From Polycladomyces abyssicola (lineage in GTDB: Bacteria > Bacillota > Bacilli > Thermoactinomycetales > JIR-001): DNA of 64,000 bases. How positions within the stretch are numbered: the first letter of the stretch is position 1; each line of letters begins with the position of its first letter. The position numbers and the translations under genes were made by a program. Where the stretch lies: positions 918,001 to 982,000 of the forward strand of contig NZ_AP024601.1 in the NCBI RefSeq assembly GCF_018326425.1, in the 5' to 3' direction. Under the pieces are notes generated by a model. It had not been told where the DNA came from. It ran no database searches and saw only the letters and a list, made by a program, of their open reading frames with translations. Shown here piece after piece: positions 15,694 to 24,965 of this stretch.

Positions 15694-16866
15694 TTAATAT
15701 TGAACGGCCCGGTAAGCGTTGATTCGGCCGTAGGTCCAGTATGTGCCGGTGCCGGAGATGGGATCGGCCGTGTTTTGGATAGCTGCGCGAATGTTGCTGT
15801 TGGAGCGGCCCTGTGCGGCCAAAAGTCCTGCCAGCCCTGCCACGTGCGGCGTGGCCATGGAGGTGCCGGAAAGCGAAGTATAGGTGTTGGTCGGATAGGT
15901 GGAGTAGATGCTGGAACCCGGTGCGGCCACATCCACCCAGGAACCCCAGTTGGAGTAGCTGGCTTTCACATCGCTGGAAGTGGTGGCGGCAACGGCGATG
16001 GCATTGCTATAGTAGGCCGGATAGCTCGGAGCGCTTATACCGCTGTTCCCGGCGGCGGCCACGATGACAGCACCTTTGTTCCACGCGTAATTCACCGCGT
16101 TTTGCAATGTGGTGGAACCGACCGATCCACCCAAGCTGAGGCTGATCACTTTGGCACCGTTGTCGGCGGCGTAGATGATGCCGTTGGCGACGGCGTCCAG
16201 GGTGCCGCTACCGTTGCTGTCCAACACACGGACGGCGAGAATGGACGCATTGGGAGCCATACCGGCAATTCCGGTGCTGTTGTTGGTGACGGCGGCCGCG
16301 ATCCCGGCGCAGTGCGTGCCGTGACCATTGCCGTCATACGGATCGTTGTCACCGTCGACATAATCATGCCCCAAGACAACTTTGCCCGACAGGTCCGGGT
16401 GATTGTACTGGACACCGGTGTCGACAATGGCGATGCGGACGCTGCTGCTCCCCCTCGTAATATCCCAGGCGGCCGGTGCCTGGACTTTTTGCGGTCCCCA
16501 CTGTTGCGTGGAGAAGTAGGGATCGTTGGGTGTCCAGTCAGCGTGGTAGAGGTAGTTGGGTTCGGCGTACTCCACATTGGGGTTGTTTCGGTATTCACGT
16601 ACTGCTTGCGATACCGATTTCCCGGAAGGAATCTTCACGACGTCAAAGCCGATTTCTTTGCTGTGAAACAGCACTCGCCCGCTTTCCTGGGAGAGAACTG
16701 CTTGCTTAGTGGAGGTGGTTGTTCCGTTTTTGAACTTGACAATCACTTCTCCGGGGGCGAAAGCGGCTTTGGCATCTGGGGACGCTGCCTGTACACCACC
16801 GCTGGCGGGAATGGCCAACGCCGCCACCATCAGAAGAGCGACAAGAACAGACAACATGCGTCTCAT
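15694..16866 (-). CDS. Thermitase-like secreted subtilase (S8 family)
   Basis: A 390-residue pre-pro-serine protease. It has a signal peptide (about 1-27), then a prodomain with FAPGEVIVKFK and VEYAEPNYLYHADWTPNDP, then the mature enzyme. The triad is complete: Asp149 (IVDTG), His182 (GNGHGTH) and Ser336 (SGTSMATPH), with the oxyanion Asn in AAGNSG. The mature sequence is strikingly close to thermitase of Thermoactinomyces vulgaris (shared blocks include AAVTNNSTGIAG, LAVRVLD and the ending INAYRAVQY versus VNAYKAVQY). It starts at ATG 16866 with AAGGAGG upstream. A paralogue lies next to it in the same orientation. Confidence 0.95.
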   Translation of the reverse strand: MRRMLSVLVALLMVAALAIPASGGVQAASPDAKAAFAPGEVIVKFKNGTTTSTKQAVLSQESGRVLFHSKEIGFDVVKIPSGKSVSQAVREYRNNPNVEYAEPNYLYHADWTPNDPYFSTQQWGPQKVQAPAAWDITRGSSSVRIAIVDTGVQYNHPDLSGKVVLGHDYVDGDNDPYDGNGHGTHCAGIAAAVTNNSTGIAGMAPNASILAVRVLDSNGSGTLDAVANGIIYAADNGAKVISLSLGGSVGSTTLQNAVNYAWNKGAVIVAAAGNSGISAPSYPAYYSNAIAVAATTSSDVKASYSNWGSWVDVAAPGSSIYSTYPTNTYTSLSGTSMATPHVAGLAGLLAAQGRSNSNIRAAIQNTADPISGTGTYWTYGRINAYRAVQY

Positions 16867-17281
16867 GACGAAACCTCCTTATTTTTAGGAATGATAAAAA
16901 TATTCGATCACCTACCATCATTTCCCTTCTGATGATTAAAAAATATTCAATAAATATTTATGAAGGTGTCGGTATCCTGTCCATAAAGGGACAGTTGATG
17001 TACAATCCGTTTATGTCAATAAGTACGCAAGAGCACTCCATTTTAAATGGTCGATGGAGGGATATATCCTTTTAAAAATAATCAAAAAAATGCATACGGC
17101 TGCTTATCAGCAAGGAAACAGGTGTATGATTGAGATATTTGTTCTCAAATGCGTAAACAAAACATTTTCCGTCGAATGTTGTCAAGGACGGAAGTGAGGA
17201 GATACAAAAAGTGGACTCAAATTTCAGAACGGATCCGTACATGGTGCGGTGAAAAATATAATCCAACCTAAAAATTGAGGC
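16867..17281. other. AT-rich intergenic region upstream of the first protease gene
   Basis: About 415 bp without a convincing gene on either strand. It contains A/T-rich runs and a small CCATTTTAAATGG palindrome (17038-17050). It must carry the promoter of the minus-strand protease gene; a TGGACA-N17-TAAATA pair upstream of the gene on the minus strand is a weak candidate. Confidence 0.4.
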
Positions 17282-17304
17282 AAAAAAAGCGGGGTGTCCC
17301 CGCT
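17282..17304 (-). terminator. Intrinsic terminator of the second protease gene
   Basis: On the minus strand AGCGGGG-ACA-CCCCGCT is followed by six to seven T residues, about 33 bp after the stop codon of the S8 protease gene. Confidence 0.9.
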
Positions 17305-17336
17305 AACAGAATCCTCGCGTTTTCTGTCGATGCATT

Positions 17337-18500
17337 TCAGTAACGGACAGCCTTGGAGGCATTGATACGACCGTAGGTCCAGTACGTGCCCGTGCCTAAT
17401 GTTTTGTCTGCCGTTTTCTGAATCGCATCTCGGATTTCGCTGTTGCTCCTTCCTTGCGAGGCCAGCAGCGCCGCCAGCCCCGATACGTGCGGTGTTGCCA
17501 TCGAAGTGCCCGACATCGTGGCATAATGACCATACGGATAGGTGGAATAGATGTCCACTCCCGGCGCAGCAACGTCCACCCAATTGCCGAAGTTGGAGAA
17601 GCTGGCTTTGTTGTCGGATTTGTCGGTGGCCCCTACGGCTATGACCGGATCGTAATAGGCCGGATAGCTGGGTTGGGAACTGTTGCTGTTCCCCGCCGCC
17701 GCTACAACAACCGCTCCTTTGCTCCAAGCATATTGAACGGCGTCTTTCAACGTTTGCGAATCATATCCCGCTCCGAGGCTCAGATTGATTACTTTGGCGC
17801 CTTGATCAACCGCATGAATGATGCCGTTGGCCACGTTTTCCAACGTGCCGTTGCCGTTGTTGTCTAATACCCGGACGGCATAGATCATCGCATTGGGAGC
17901 CACACCTGAGATTCCCTTTTGGTTGTTGGTCGCTGCTGCGATCACGCCGGCGACATGGGTGCCATGCCCGTTACCGTCACTGGGGTCCCAATCTTTTCCC
18001 ACATAATCGTAGCCTTTGATCACCTTGCGGTAGAGATCGGGATGATTGTACTGAACACCGGTATCCACGACGGCGACCCGGATGCCGTTATTGCTTTTCG
18101 TGGCGTTCCAGGCGTCGTTGGCGCGGATTTTCGGCAATGCCCATTGTTTGGACAAAGCGGGATCATTGGGTGTCCAGCTCGCGTGAAAATAATAGTTGGG
18201 TTCGGCATATTCCACCAAAGGATTGTTGCGGTAGGTCCGAATCAGCTCCGTGACCGTTTTGCCGGAGGCACGGATCACGTCGAAGCCGATTTCCTTGTTT
18301 CGGAACAACAGCTTCACCTGGTTGGTCCGATGCAACGAGGTAATTTGGCTCTGGACGATGCCGGGTTTAAATTTGACGATGATTTCACCAGGAGCATACG
18401 GTGCCGTGTCCGCGGGCGCCGCCTGTGCGTGCGGGGTAATGGACAGAGCCATTACCGTCAAAAGTACGAAGGCGGTCAGCAACGCGAGACTCCTTTTCAT
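17337..18500 (-). CDS. Second thermitase-like secreted subtilase (S8 family)
   Basis: A 387-residue pre-pro-protease, paralogous to the neighbour at 15694. It has a signal peptide ending near HAQAAP, a prodomain (YAPGEIIVKFKPG), then Asp in VAVVDTG, His in GNGHGTHVAG, Ser in MSGTSMATPH and Asn in AAGNSN. The open frame extends 76 codons further upstream, but ATG at 18500 has GGGGGG at good spacing and begins a proper signal peptide, MKRSLALLTAFVLL. It differs from the first copy in having Val instead of Cys after the catalytic HGTH and in the surface loops, so the two are diverged duplicates rather than a recent copy. Confidence 0.94.
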   Translation of the reverse strand: MKRSLALLTAFVLLTVMALSITPHAQAAPADTAPYAPGEIIVKFKPGIVQSQITSLHRTNQVKLLFRNKEIGFDVIRASGKTVTELIRTYRNNPLVEYAEPNYYFHASWTPNDPALSKQWALPKIRANDAWNATKSNNGIRVAVVDTGVQYNHPDLYRKVIKGYDYVGKDWDPSDGNGHGTHVAGVIAAATNNQKGISGVAPNAMIYAVRVLDNNGNGTLENVANGIIHAVDQGAKVINLSLGAGYDSQTLKDAVQYAWSKGAVVVAAAGNSNSSQPSYPAYYDPVIAVGATDKSDNKASFSNFGNWVDVAAPGVDIYSTYPYGHYATMSGTSMATPHVSGLAALLASQGRSNSEIRDAIQKTADKTLGTGTYWTYGRINASKAVRY

Positions 18501-18756
18501 CCAATCCCCCCTTTTATGTGGAACATCATCATATTCGACGTGATACTCCGAAATCCTGCAAAATCGGCGTTTCCAATTGTTGAGCATGACCCGGCCTCTT
18601 GGTATCAATCTTCGCCACAAAACGCAAACAAGCCTGAATCCTTGATGATGAAATGGCGTACTGGAACATTTCCAATTGACAGAACGTTGGTCGGTATAGA
18701 TTCGATCCGATAGGGCTTGTCCATCCAAAAAGAGCGGAGACTTTGGGCTGACTCAT

Positions 18757-18981
18757 TTACTCCCGCCGGGCATGTAAACGGATGCGGATCGCAGAAGGTG
18801 GGGGAGTGACCGGGGTGGAAGCGAGGACGGGGCGGGGTTGTGGATCCGCATTCGGGGATTCATCTCCGTAATCGAAGTAATGGTAATACAGCCATTCCGG
18901 TTGCAACAATCCCATTGCATTCATCGTGGGTGGAATGTAGGGAGGCCATGGTGGTCGGGTCGGTTTGGGCCAATCAGAAAT
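18757..18981 (-). CDS. Small Pro/Tyr-rich protein, probable ATT start
   Basis: A 74-codon frame with coding-like composition: SDWPKPTRPPWPPYIPPT, then a Tyr/Phe/Trp-rich stretch (PEWLYYHYFDYGDE), a Pro-rich linker and a basic tail RIRLHARRE. An excellent ribosome site (AAGGAGG, about 18991-18997) lies 9 nt before an ATT codon at 18981. No ATG, GTG or TTG is available in that window, and an in-frame TAA lies just upstream. Otherwise translation would start at an internal ATG (SDWPKP... lost) with no ribosome site. The composition resembles small spore-coat or exosporium proteins; that is only a suggestion. Confidence 0.5.
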   Translation of the reverse strand: MSDWPKPTRPPWPPYIPPTMNAMGLLQPEWLYYHYFDYGDESPNADPQPRPVLASTPVTPPPSAIRIRLHARRE

Positions 18982-19131
18982 GGTTCGCCACCTCCTTGGT
19001 TAGGTTCATACTCAATATATGAGCGGTTTCGTTTGTCTTATGTAACCGTGGCGCAAGTCCTTGAATGTTTTTATGAGCGGAGAGTGTATGATCTTCGGAT
19101 TCCCGCCCTCTCCGATGGGGCGGGATCTCCG

Positions 19132-20502
19132 TCAATCCCAACGCAACCATTTGGGATAATGGTTTTTCAACATGCCGCCGGAAACTTTGGCCCATCCCAA
19201 CGGAAACCGTTCCACCCCCACCAGTGTCCATCCCTTGTCACCATCAAAAGGAATCGTTTCACCCTGCAAGTATTGGTACAGACGCGGATCGTCCACCTCA
19301 AACGAAACATATCGCTGTACATCATCCGGTTTCAGGGCCATCGCCCAAGTGTGGGAAGGTTCCAACCGGTTCCGCTTGACTTGTCCCAAATGCAACCCGG
19401 GGCGTTCCACCTTCAGTCCTTTCAGCGAAGGCAATTCATCCGGCACCCGGTAGAGATGATCACCGTACATCGTTAGCAGCCAATCATCGCACTGGCATGT
19501 CAGTGTCTCATGGATAAAGGTGCGCAATTGCTTCACTGCATCGGCGGAGACGGGCGGCATTTTTCCAGGCCGGCGTTTGGTTCCTTCGGGGCCGTCCGTT
19601 TTTTCCATCAACGCCACGAAATGTCCTTCTCCCCGTAGATGGTGAGGCCACAGACGGGAAGCCAACCGCAAGGAATCACATCCGTTTGCCCATTCCGGGC
19701 GTCCCGGTTGGTAATGGGATGCTTGCGGAACAGGAATGAGGGTAAACTCCGGGTGGTCAGACAAAAAGCGGGCGATGACCTGTTCGTTCTCCACCGGATT
19801 GAACGTGCAGGTGGAATAGACGAGTACGCCACCCGGCCGGAGCATGGGTGCAGCGGCCGACAAGATCTCCAATTGGACATCAGCGCACAGGTGAGTGGCC
19901 CGTACACTCCAGCGTTCACACACTTCCGGGTCTTTGCGGAACATCCCCTCACCCGAACACGGAGCGTCGATCAAAATCCGGTCGAAAAACCCGACGAACC
20001 GTTCCGTCAATCGCTCCGGTCGTTCATTGAGGACTACGGCGTTGGTCACCCCGCACCGCTCCAAATTTTCCACCAAAGCCTTGATGCGTTGTGGGGAAAT
20101 CTCATTGGCCACCAGCAGTCCTTTTCCTTGCATTTTGGCGGCAATTTGTGTGGTTTTGCCGCCCGGTGCCGCACACAGATCCAACACCCGCTCACCCGGC
20201 TGGGGATCAAGTACCTCTGCAGGCGCCATGGCGCTAGGGTCCTGAATATAATACAACCCGGCCGCATGATAAACGTGTTTTCCGGGACGGTCCTGTTCGT
20301 GATCGTAATAAAATCCTTCCGGACACCACGGGATGGGCGAAAGATCAAACGGACTCCTCTGCAAAAATGCCTCCGTATCGATCTTGAGCCGGTTTACCCG
20401 CAAGCCGCGTGCCGGTACCTTCTCATAACTGGCGAGAAACGCCGGGAACTCGTGTTGCAACCAGGTTTTCATTTGTTCGAGGTAATCTGTAGGAAGGTGC
20501 AT
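19132..20502 (-). CDS. rsmF: RsmF/RsmB-family rRNA m5C methyltransferase
   Basis: A 456-residue SAM-dependent RNA cytosine-5 methyltransferase of the NOL1/NOP2/Sun type. Visible are the N-terminal RNA-binding segment, SAM motif I (VLDLCAAPGGKT), motif IV DAPCSGEGMFRK with one catalytic Cys, and motif VI YSTCTFNPVENE with the nucleophile Cys. From about residue 310 there is an RsmF-type C-terminal extension with a PUA-like FAU-1/YebU fold. The target is probably 16S rRNA, by family. ATG start with a GGAGG-like site. It is a single-gene unit between the small Pro-rich ORF and the divergent VOC gene. Confidence 0.9.
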   Translation of the reverse strand: MHLPTDYLEQMKTWLQHEFPAFLASYEKVPARGLRVNRLKIDTEAFLQRSPFDLSPIPWCPEGFYYDHEQDRPGKHVYHAAGLYYIQDPSAMAPAEVLDPQPGERVLDLCAAPGGKTTQIAAKMQGKGLLVANEISPQRIKALVENLERCGVTNAVVLNERPERLTERFVGFFDRILIDAPCSGEGMFRKDPEVCERWSVRATHLCADVQLEILSAAAPMLRPGGVLVYSTCTFNPVENEQVIARFLSDHPEFTLIPVPQASHYQPGRPEWANGCDSLRLASRLWPHHLRGEGHFVALMEKTDGPEGTKRRPGKMPPVSADAVKQLRTFIHETLTCQCDDWLLTMYGDHLYRVPDELPSLKGLKVERPGLHLGQVKRNRLEPSHTWAMALKPDDVQRYVSFEVDDPRLYQYLQGETIPFDGDKGWTLVGVERFPLGWAKVSGGMLKNHYPKWLRWD

Positions 20503-20681
20503 GGTTTCAGTTCCTCCTGCGTTTCAGGTACCTCCCCATTGTAACAAAAAAAGGATGGGGAGAAAAATGGTCCTCCGGCGAAGTGACATTTTTTTTGCTA
20601 TTTAATAAATTAAAAAGTTAGAAAAGTGAGCGGATGGGGAAAAGAGAAAATGCCGCAACCAATTCACGGGAGGAATGGAAG

Positions 20682-21170
20682 ATGAACCATTGGGTGGAAC
20701 CTTCGGGGATTTATGAAACGCATCTGCATGTGCGGGATTTGAAAACATCAGTTGCTTTTTATCGGGATCAGCTGGGACTGACACTCTGTTACACGGAGCC
20801 GAAAAGAAAACTGGCATTTTTCTGGGTAGGCCAAGCGCGTCAACAGTGTTTGGGATTGTGGGAGAAACCCGCGGATCAAATTGTTCGCAGTCATTTTGCA
20901 TTTTCCGTGTCGTTGCGGGATTTGGAAAAGGCTCCGGCATTTCTGGATGAGCGGGGGATTGCCTATCGTGATTTTTTCGGTAATCCCAGAGGGGAGCCTA
21001 CCGTTCATTCGTGGGTCCCTAACGTGTCACTGTATTTTGAGGACCCGGACGGGCACAGTCTGGAGTACATCGCTTTGCTGCCGGAAGGGCCGCGCCCCGA
21101 GCTGGGAGCGATCCCGCTCAGCCGATGGCGGGAACTGCATCGGCAAACCGGTGAACAGAGGGGCGTTTGA
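20682..21170 (+). CDS. VOC (glyoxalase/dioxygenase) superfamily protein
   Basis: A 162-residue protein with paired beta-alpha-beta-beta-beta modules (ETHLHVRDLKTSVAFYRDQLGL and SLYFEDPDGHSLEYIAL). The usual metal ligands are present: His in THLHV, His in RSHFAF and Glu in SLEYI. This suggests a metal-dependent lyase, thiol transferase or dioxygenase. FosB-like fosfomycin resistance is possible, but no family-specific motif decides it. ATG at 20682 sits 8 nt after GGGAGG; the upstream open frame has no ribosome site. Confidence 0.72.
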   Translation: MNHWVEPSGIYETHLHVRDLKTSVAFYRDQLGLTLCYTEPKRKLAFFWVGQARQQCLGLWEKPADQIVRSHFAFSVSLRDLEKAPAFLDERGIAYRDFFGNPRGEPTVHSWVPNVSLYFEDPDGHSLEYIALLPEGPRPELGAIPLSRWRELHRQTGEQRGV

Positions 21171-21177
21171 AGACAAA

Positions 21178-21206
21178 ATGAGCGGGAACATGGCGTTCCC
21201 GCTCAT
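21178..21206 (-). terminator. Terminator of the purine permease gene
   Basis: A 12-bp stem ATGAGCGGGAAC/GTTCCCGCTCAT overlaps the permease stop codon. On the minus strand it is followed by TTTTGTCTTC. Confidence 0.75.
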
Positions 21207-22579
21207 CCATGATACAGGAAATTGATGATAAATGCCGCTGTAATCAGGTACAAAAACAGATTCATTTCTTTGTATTTACCCGTCAATGTTTTCAACACCG
21301 TATAACTGACGAAGCCGAAGGCCAATCCTTCCGCAATGCTGGAAGTCAACGGCATCAGGATGATGGTTAAAAACGCCGGGATCGTATCTGTGAAATCGTC
21401 GAATGAAAGATTTTTGATTTCACTCAGCATCAGCGCGCCGACCAGAATCAGTGCTGGTGCAGTGGCCACCGACGGGATCAGCATGATCAACGGTGTCAAA
21501 AACAGGCTCAGCAGAAACAGACCTGCCACTACCACTGCGGTGAGACCGGTTCGCCCACCTTCAGAGATACCGGCCGCATTCTCGATATAGGCGTTGAGTG
21601 CGGTGGAGCCGAACGTGGCGCTCATCATCGTACCCACGGCATCTGCTTGCAGCGCGCGGTTCAAATTGGGGATGTCGCCGTTTTTGTCCATCAGTCCTGC
21701 TTTTTTGGACAAGCCGATCAATGTGGCCAGGTTGTCAAACAGTTCCACGATCGTGAAAGAGAAAATGATGGAAAAGATACCATAATGAATGGCGGCCATG
21801 ATGTCCAATTTCCCAAGTGTGGTGGTGATGTCCGGCATGGTGAACGTCATCACGTCGGACAAGCGGTGTGGTACCGGAGTCACCCCGAACGCCATCGCCA
21901 ACAGGGTGGTGATCAAAATGCTGATAATCATGGCCCCTTTGAAGTTGCGTGCCATTAGGATGACAGCCACCAACAGACCGATCATGGTCAGGATCGGGCC
22001 AGGTTGTGTCACTTGACCCAGCGAGACGAAAGTGGAAGGGCTCTTCACGATGATGCCAGCGTTTTTCAGCCCGATAAATGCGATGAACAATCCGATGCCT
22101 ACCACGATGGCGGACCGAAGCACATCTGGCACAGCTGCCACCAGTCTGCGGCGTATTCCTGTCACCGTCAGCAGGAAAAAGACGAATCCGGAGATAAAGA
22201 CGGCACCAAGAGCGGTTTGCCAACTCAACCCTTGTCCGAGAACGACACTGTAGGTGAAAAAGGCATTCAGCCCCATGCCGGGTGCGATGGCCACCGGAAA
22301 ATTGGCCCACAATCCAAACAGCAGCGTACAAAAAACACTGGCGAAAATGGTGGCGGCAATGGCTCCCTCCTTGGGAATTCCGGCGTCAGACAAAATTTGC
22401 GGGTTGACAAAGATAATGTAGCACATCGTCATAAAAGTGGTGAGACCCGCAAAAACTTCCGTTTTGACGTCGGTTTTCCGCTCGGACAATCGGAAAAATC
22501 GATCCAAAAAGCCATGAGTGTTTTGCGACATTTCCGTTACCGCCACAGATTGCGGCGTTTCCACTTGTGAATCGGCCAT
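21203..22579 (-). CDS. NCS2 family purine (guanine/hypoxanthine-type) permease
   Basis: A 458-residue integral membrane transporter with about 12-14 transmembrane helices, of the AzgA/PbuG branch. Diagnostic stretches are GLTTFMTMCYIIFVNP in helix 1, APGMGLNAFFTY, and the re-entrant region GSTALNAYIENAAGISEGGRTGL. It imports a purine base with protons. ATG start with AAGGAGG. No purine riboswitch motif was found in the 450 bp upstream, although PbuG-type genes often carry one. Confidence 0.9.
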   Translation of the reverse strand: MADSQVETPQSVAVTEMSQNTHGFLDRFFRLSERKTDVKTEVFAGLTTFMTMCYIIFVNPQILSDAGIPKEGAIAATIFASVFCTLLFGLWANFPVAIAPGMGLNAFFTYSVVLGQGLSWQTALGAVFISGFVFFLLTVTGIRRRLVAAVPDVLRSAIVVGIGLFIAFIGLKNAGIIVKSPSTFVSLGQVTQPGPILTMIGLLVAVILMARNFKGAMIISILITTLLAMAFGVTPVPHRLSDVMTFTMPDITTTLGKLDIMAAIHYGIFSIIFSFTIVELFDNLATLIGLSKKAGLMDKNGDIPNLNRALQADAVGTMMSATFGSTALNAYIENAAGISEGGRTGLTAVVVAGLFLLSLFLTPLIMLIPSVATAPALILVGALMLSEIKNLSFDDFTDTIPAFLTIILMPLTSSIAEGLAFGFVSYTVLKTLTGKYKEMNLFLYLITAAFIINFLYHG

Positions 22580-22997
22580 GGGAAATCCTCCTTTTAGTTC
22601 ATAGTGTAAAACATTTACTCATTTTGCCGATTATTGGATGACCGCGGATTCCCATTTCCCCGACTAAAACCGTGGCCAACCTTTGACGGCTTTCAGGTGG
22701 AATATCGAACTCTCTTTGCTATGTTGCTATGTTACTACAAAGATCGGAAGGGAATCTACCATTTGGAGTCTGATTGTCATGGAAAAAATCACGTTTGTAC
22801 CCCATATATATACCCGAGCCTATTTACTTAAATATGATATATAAAAGAAGAAAATATATAAACAAGCAATAAAATGGAAATCAGGATAAAATCAACATCT
22901 GTGATTCTGAAGGAATCGGTGATTCAAAAACACCGGAAATTTCGGTAAAATGGAATTGGACAGAATGGTCGGTTGATTGTTAAAGACTGCCCAGAAA
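22580..22997. other. Divergent intergenic region between purine permease and lcfA
   Basis: About 420 bp with no convincing gene. The middle (22800-22880) is very A/T-rich. On the plus strand a -10-like TAAAAT lies at 22946-22951 with TTCAAA 17 bp upstream (22923-22928), and TGGACA at 22957-22962 is another candidate -35. I could not fit a purine riboswitch core on the minus strand. Confidence 0.4.
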
Positions 22998-23015
22998 TGA
23001 ATGATTATTCATTCA
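22998..23015 (+). promoter_or_regulatory. FadR operator upstream of lcfA
   Basis: TGAATGATTATTCATTCA matches the B. subtilis FadR box (TGAATGAnTAnTCATTCA) exactly and lies 22 bp upstream of the lcfA start. FadR bound here should block transcription until long-chain acyl-CoA releases it. Confidence 0.9.
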
Positions 23016-23037
23016 TCAATCGATGGAGGGTGTTACA

Positions 23038-24753
23038 ATGACAAAAAACGAACGCATATGGTGGCGCAGTTATCCTCCGGAAGTTCCAAAGCATTTGGAT
23101 GTCCCTGATGTGACGCTGACCCAGTTGCTGTTGTCGGCGGCAGAGGAATTTCCCGACCGGGAAGCTGTTTATTTCATGGGAAAACGCATGACCTATCGGC
23201 GATTGTTGTCGGATGTGTCCCGTTTTGCCCGGGCGCTGCAATCCCTCGGTGTCCGAAAAGGTGATCGTGTGGCGATCATGTTGCCCAATTCCCCCCAAGC
23301 GGTGATCGCTTATTACGGGGCTTTGATGATCGGAGCCGTCGTCGTGCAAACCAATCCCATGTACATGGAGCGGGAGTTGGAGCATCAACTGCGTGATGCC
23401 GGAGCGGAAACGATCATCTGTCTGGATTTACTCTATCCCAAAGTGGCCCGTGTCAAAGAACGGACGCGCCTTTCCCGCATCATTGTGACCGGGATCGATG
23501 ATTACCTGCCTTGGCCGAAAAATTGGTTGTATCCGCTGAAGTTGTGGAAGGACGGCAAGCGTGTTACTGTGCCGTATCATGAGCAGGGAGTGTTTCGTTT
23601 TTCACTGCTGTTAAAGAAAGCGCTTGCAAAGCCAGTGGAAGATGTCAACGTTGATGCTGATGATTTGGCTTTGTTGCAGTATACCGGCGGAACGACCGGG
23701 TTGCCCAAAGGAGCGATGCTCACTCATCACAATCTCGTGTTCAATGCGATGCAGTGCGCCCATTGGATGCATGATTGCCGACGCGGAGAGGAGAAGGTGC
23801 TGGGAATACTGCCCTTCTTTCATGTATACGGCATGACCGTGGTGATGAATTTCAGCGTTCACATGGCGGCTACCATGATTCTTGTCCCTCGGTTCGATGT
23901 GGATGAAGCGCTGAGACTGATCAGCGAGGAAAAGCCCACTGTGTTTCCGGGCGCGCCGACGATGTATATTGCATTGATCAACCATCCCGACATCAGCCGA
24001 TACGATCTGTCATCGATCCGTGCTTGTATAAGCGGTTCCGCTCCGTTGCCGGTCGAGGTGCAGCAACAGTTCGAGGAGCTGAGCGGCGGTCGTTTGGTGG
24101 AAGGCTACGGTTTGACGGAAGCATCGCCCGTTACCCATGCCAACCCGATTTGGGGACGGCGGAAAGCCGGCAGCATCGGTTTGCCATGGCCAAATACGGA
24201 TTGTCGGATCGTCGATCCAAATACGGGGGAAGTGCTGCCTTCAGGCAGTGTCGGTGAACTGCAGGTAAAAGGTCCGCAAGTAATGAAGGGATATTGGAAC
24301 CGGCCGGAAGAGACTGCGCAAGTGTTGAAGGACGGCTGGCTGTCCACCGGTGACATCGCGACGATGGATGAGGATGGGTACTTCTACATATTGGATAGAA
24401 AAAAAGACATGATCATTGCCAGCGGTTACAACATCTATCCGAGGGAAATCGAGGAGGTGCTGTACGAGCATCCGGCAGTAAAGGAAGCCGCCGTCATCGG
24501 TGTTCCTGATCCGTATCGCGGAGAGACGGTGAAGGCGTTTGTCGTGTTGAAAGAAGGTCATCAGGTGACGGAGAAGGAGCTGGAGCAATTCTGCCGTGCT
24601 AAGCTGGCTAGGTACAAGATTCCCAGACAGTATGAGTTTCGTTCCGAATTGCCCAAAAGTGCGGTAGGCAAGGTGCTGCGCCGGGTATTAGTTGAAGAGG
24701 AGAAGAAAAAGGCTGCGTTGACACCGGAAAGAATCAAAACGGGGAATGGTTAA
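23038..24753 (+). CDS. lcfA: Long-chain fatty acid-CoA ligase
   Basis: A 571-residue member of the adenylate-forming family that activates fatty acids with ATP and CoA before beta-oxidation. Motifs: the P-loop YTGGTTGLPKGAMLTH (near residue 217), GYGLTEASP, and the hinge/A10 region GWLSTGDIATMDEDGYFYILDRKKDMI followed by the core GYNIYPREIEE. An in-frame ATG at 23023 exists, but ATG 23038 follows ATGGAGGG at 8 nt and gives the normal N-terminus MTKNERIWW. It is preceded by a FadR operator. In B. subtilis fadR and fadB follow at once; here a cell-wall hydrolase gene is inserted before fadR. Confidence 0.95.
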   Translation: MTKNERIWWRSYPPEVPKHLDVPDVTLTQLLLSAAEEFPDREAVYFMGKRMTYRRLLSDVSRFARALQSLGVRKGDRVAIMLPNSPQAVIAYYGALMIGAVVVQTNPMYMERELEHQLRDAGAETIICLDLLYPKVARVKERTRLSRIIVTGIDDYLPWPKNWLYPLKLWKDGKRVTVPYHEQGVFRFSLLLKKALAKPVEDVNVDADDLALLQYTGGTTGLPKGAMLTHHNLVFNAMQCAHWMHDCRRGEEKVLGILPFFHVYGMTVVMNFSVHMAATMILVPRFDVDEALRLISEEKPTVFPGAPTMYIALINHPDISRYDLSSIRACISGSAPLPVEVQQQFEELSGGRLVEGYGLTEASPVTHANPIWGRRKAGSIGLPWPNTDCRIVDPNTGEVLPSGSVGELQVKGPQVMKGYWNRPEETAQVLKDGWLSTGDIATMDEDGYFYILDRKKDMIIASGYNIYPREIEEVLYEHPAVKEAAVIGVPDPYRGETVKAFVVLKEGHQVTEKELEQFCRAKLARYKIPRQYEFRSELPKSAVGKVLRRVLVEEEKKKAALTPERIKTGNG

Positions 24754-24809
24754 TCAACGCGATCCTGTCGGGCGACTATTCAAAACCTGCTGACTTTATC
24801 AACAACCTG

Positions 24810-24838
24810 GGCTGTGTTGAATCACAGCCTTTTCTTTT
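24810..24838 (+). terminator. Intrinsic terminator of lcfA
   Basis: GGCTGTG/CACAGCC stem (24810-24816 with 24823-24829), 6-nt loop, then TTTTCTTTT. Confidence 0.88.
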
Positions 24839-24965
24839 CGCAGAAATATACCGATTTGTTGGTATAGATTGAATAAATTGGATGTAACGACTGAAAAAGG
24901 GTTTGTTATAATAGCGGGGTGTTTGAAAACCAAGTAAAGGCACTAAGTGGGAAGGAGCGGCTTAC

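Noticed and set aside
15631-16932. A 433-codon open frame on the plus strand
   Set aside because: It is antisense to the thermitase-like protease gene, whose catalytic triad, signal peptide and ribosome site are clear; the long opposite frame is a by-product of high G+C codon use.
22580-22997. Purine riboswitch for the NCS2 permease
   Set aside because: Expected because PbuG-type genes often carry one, but the conserved core sequences could not be found on the minus strand.
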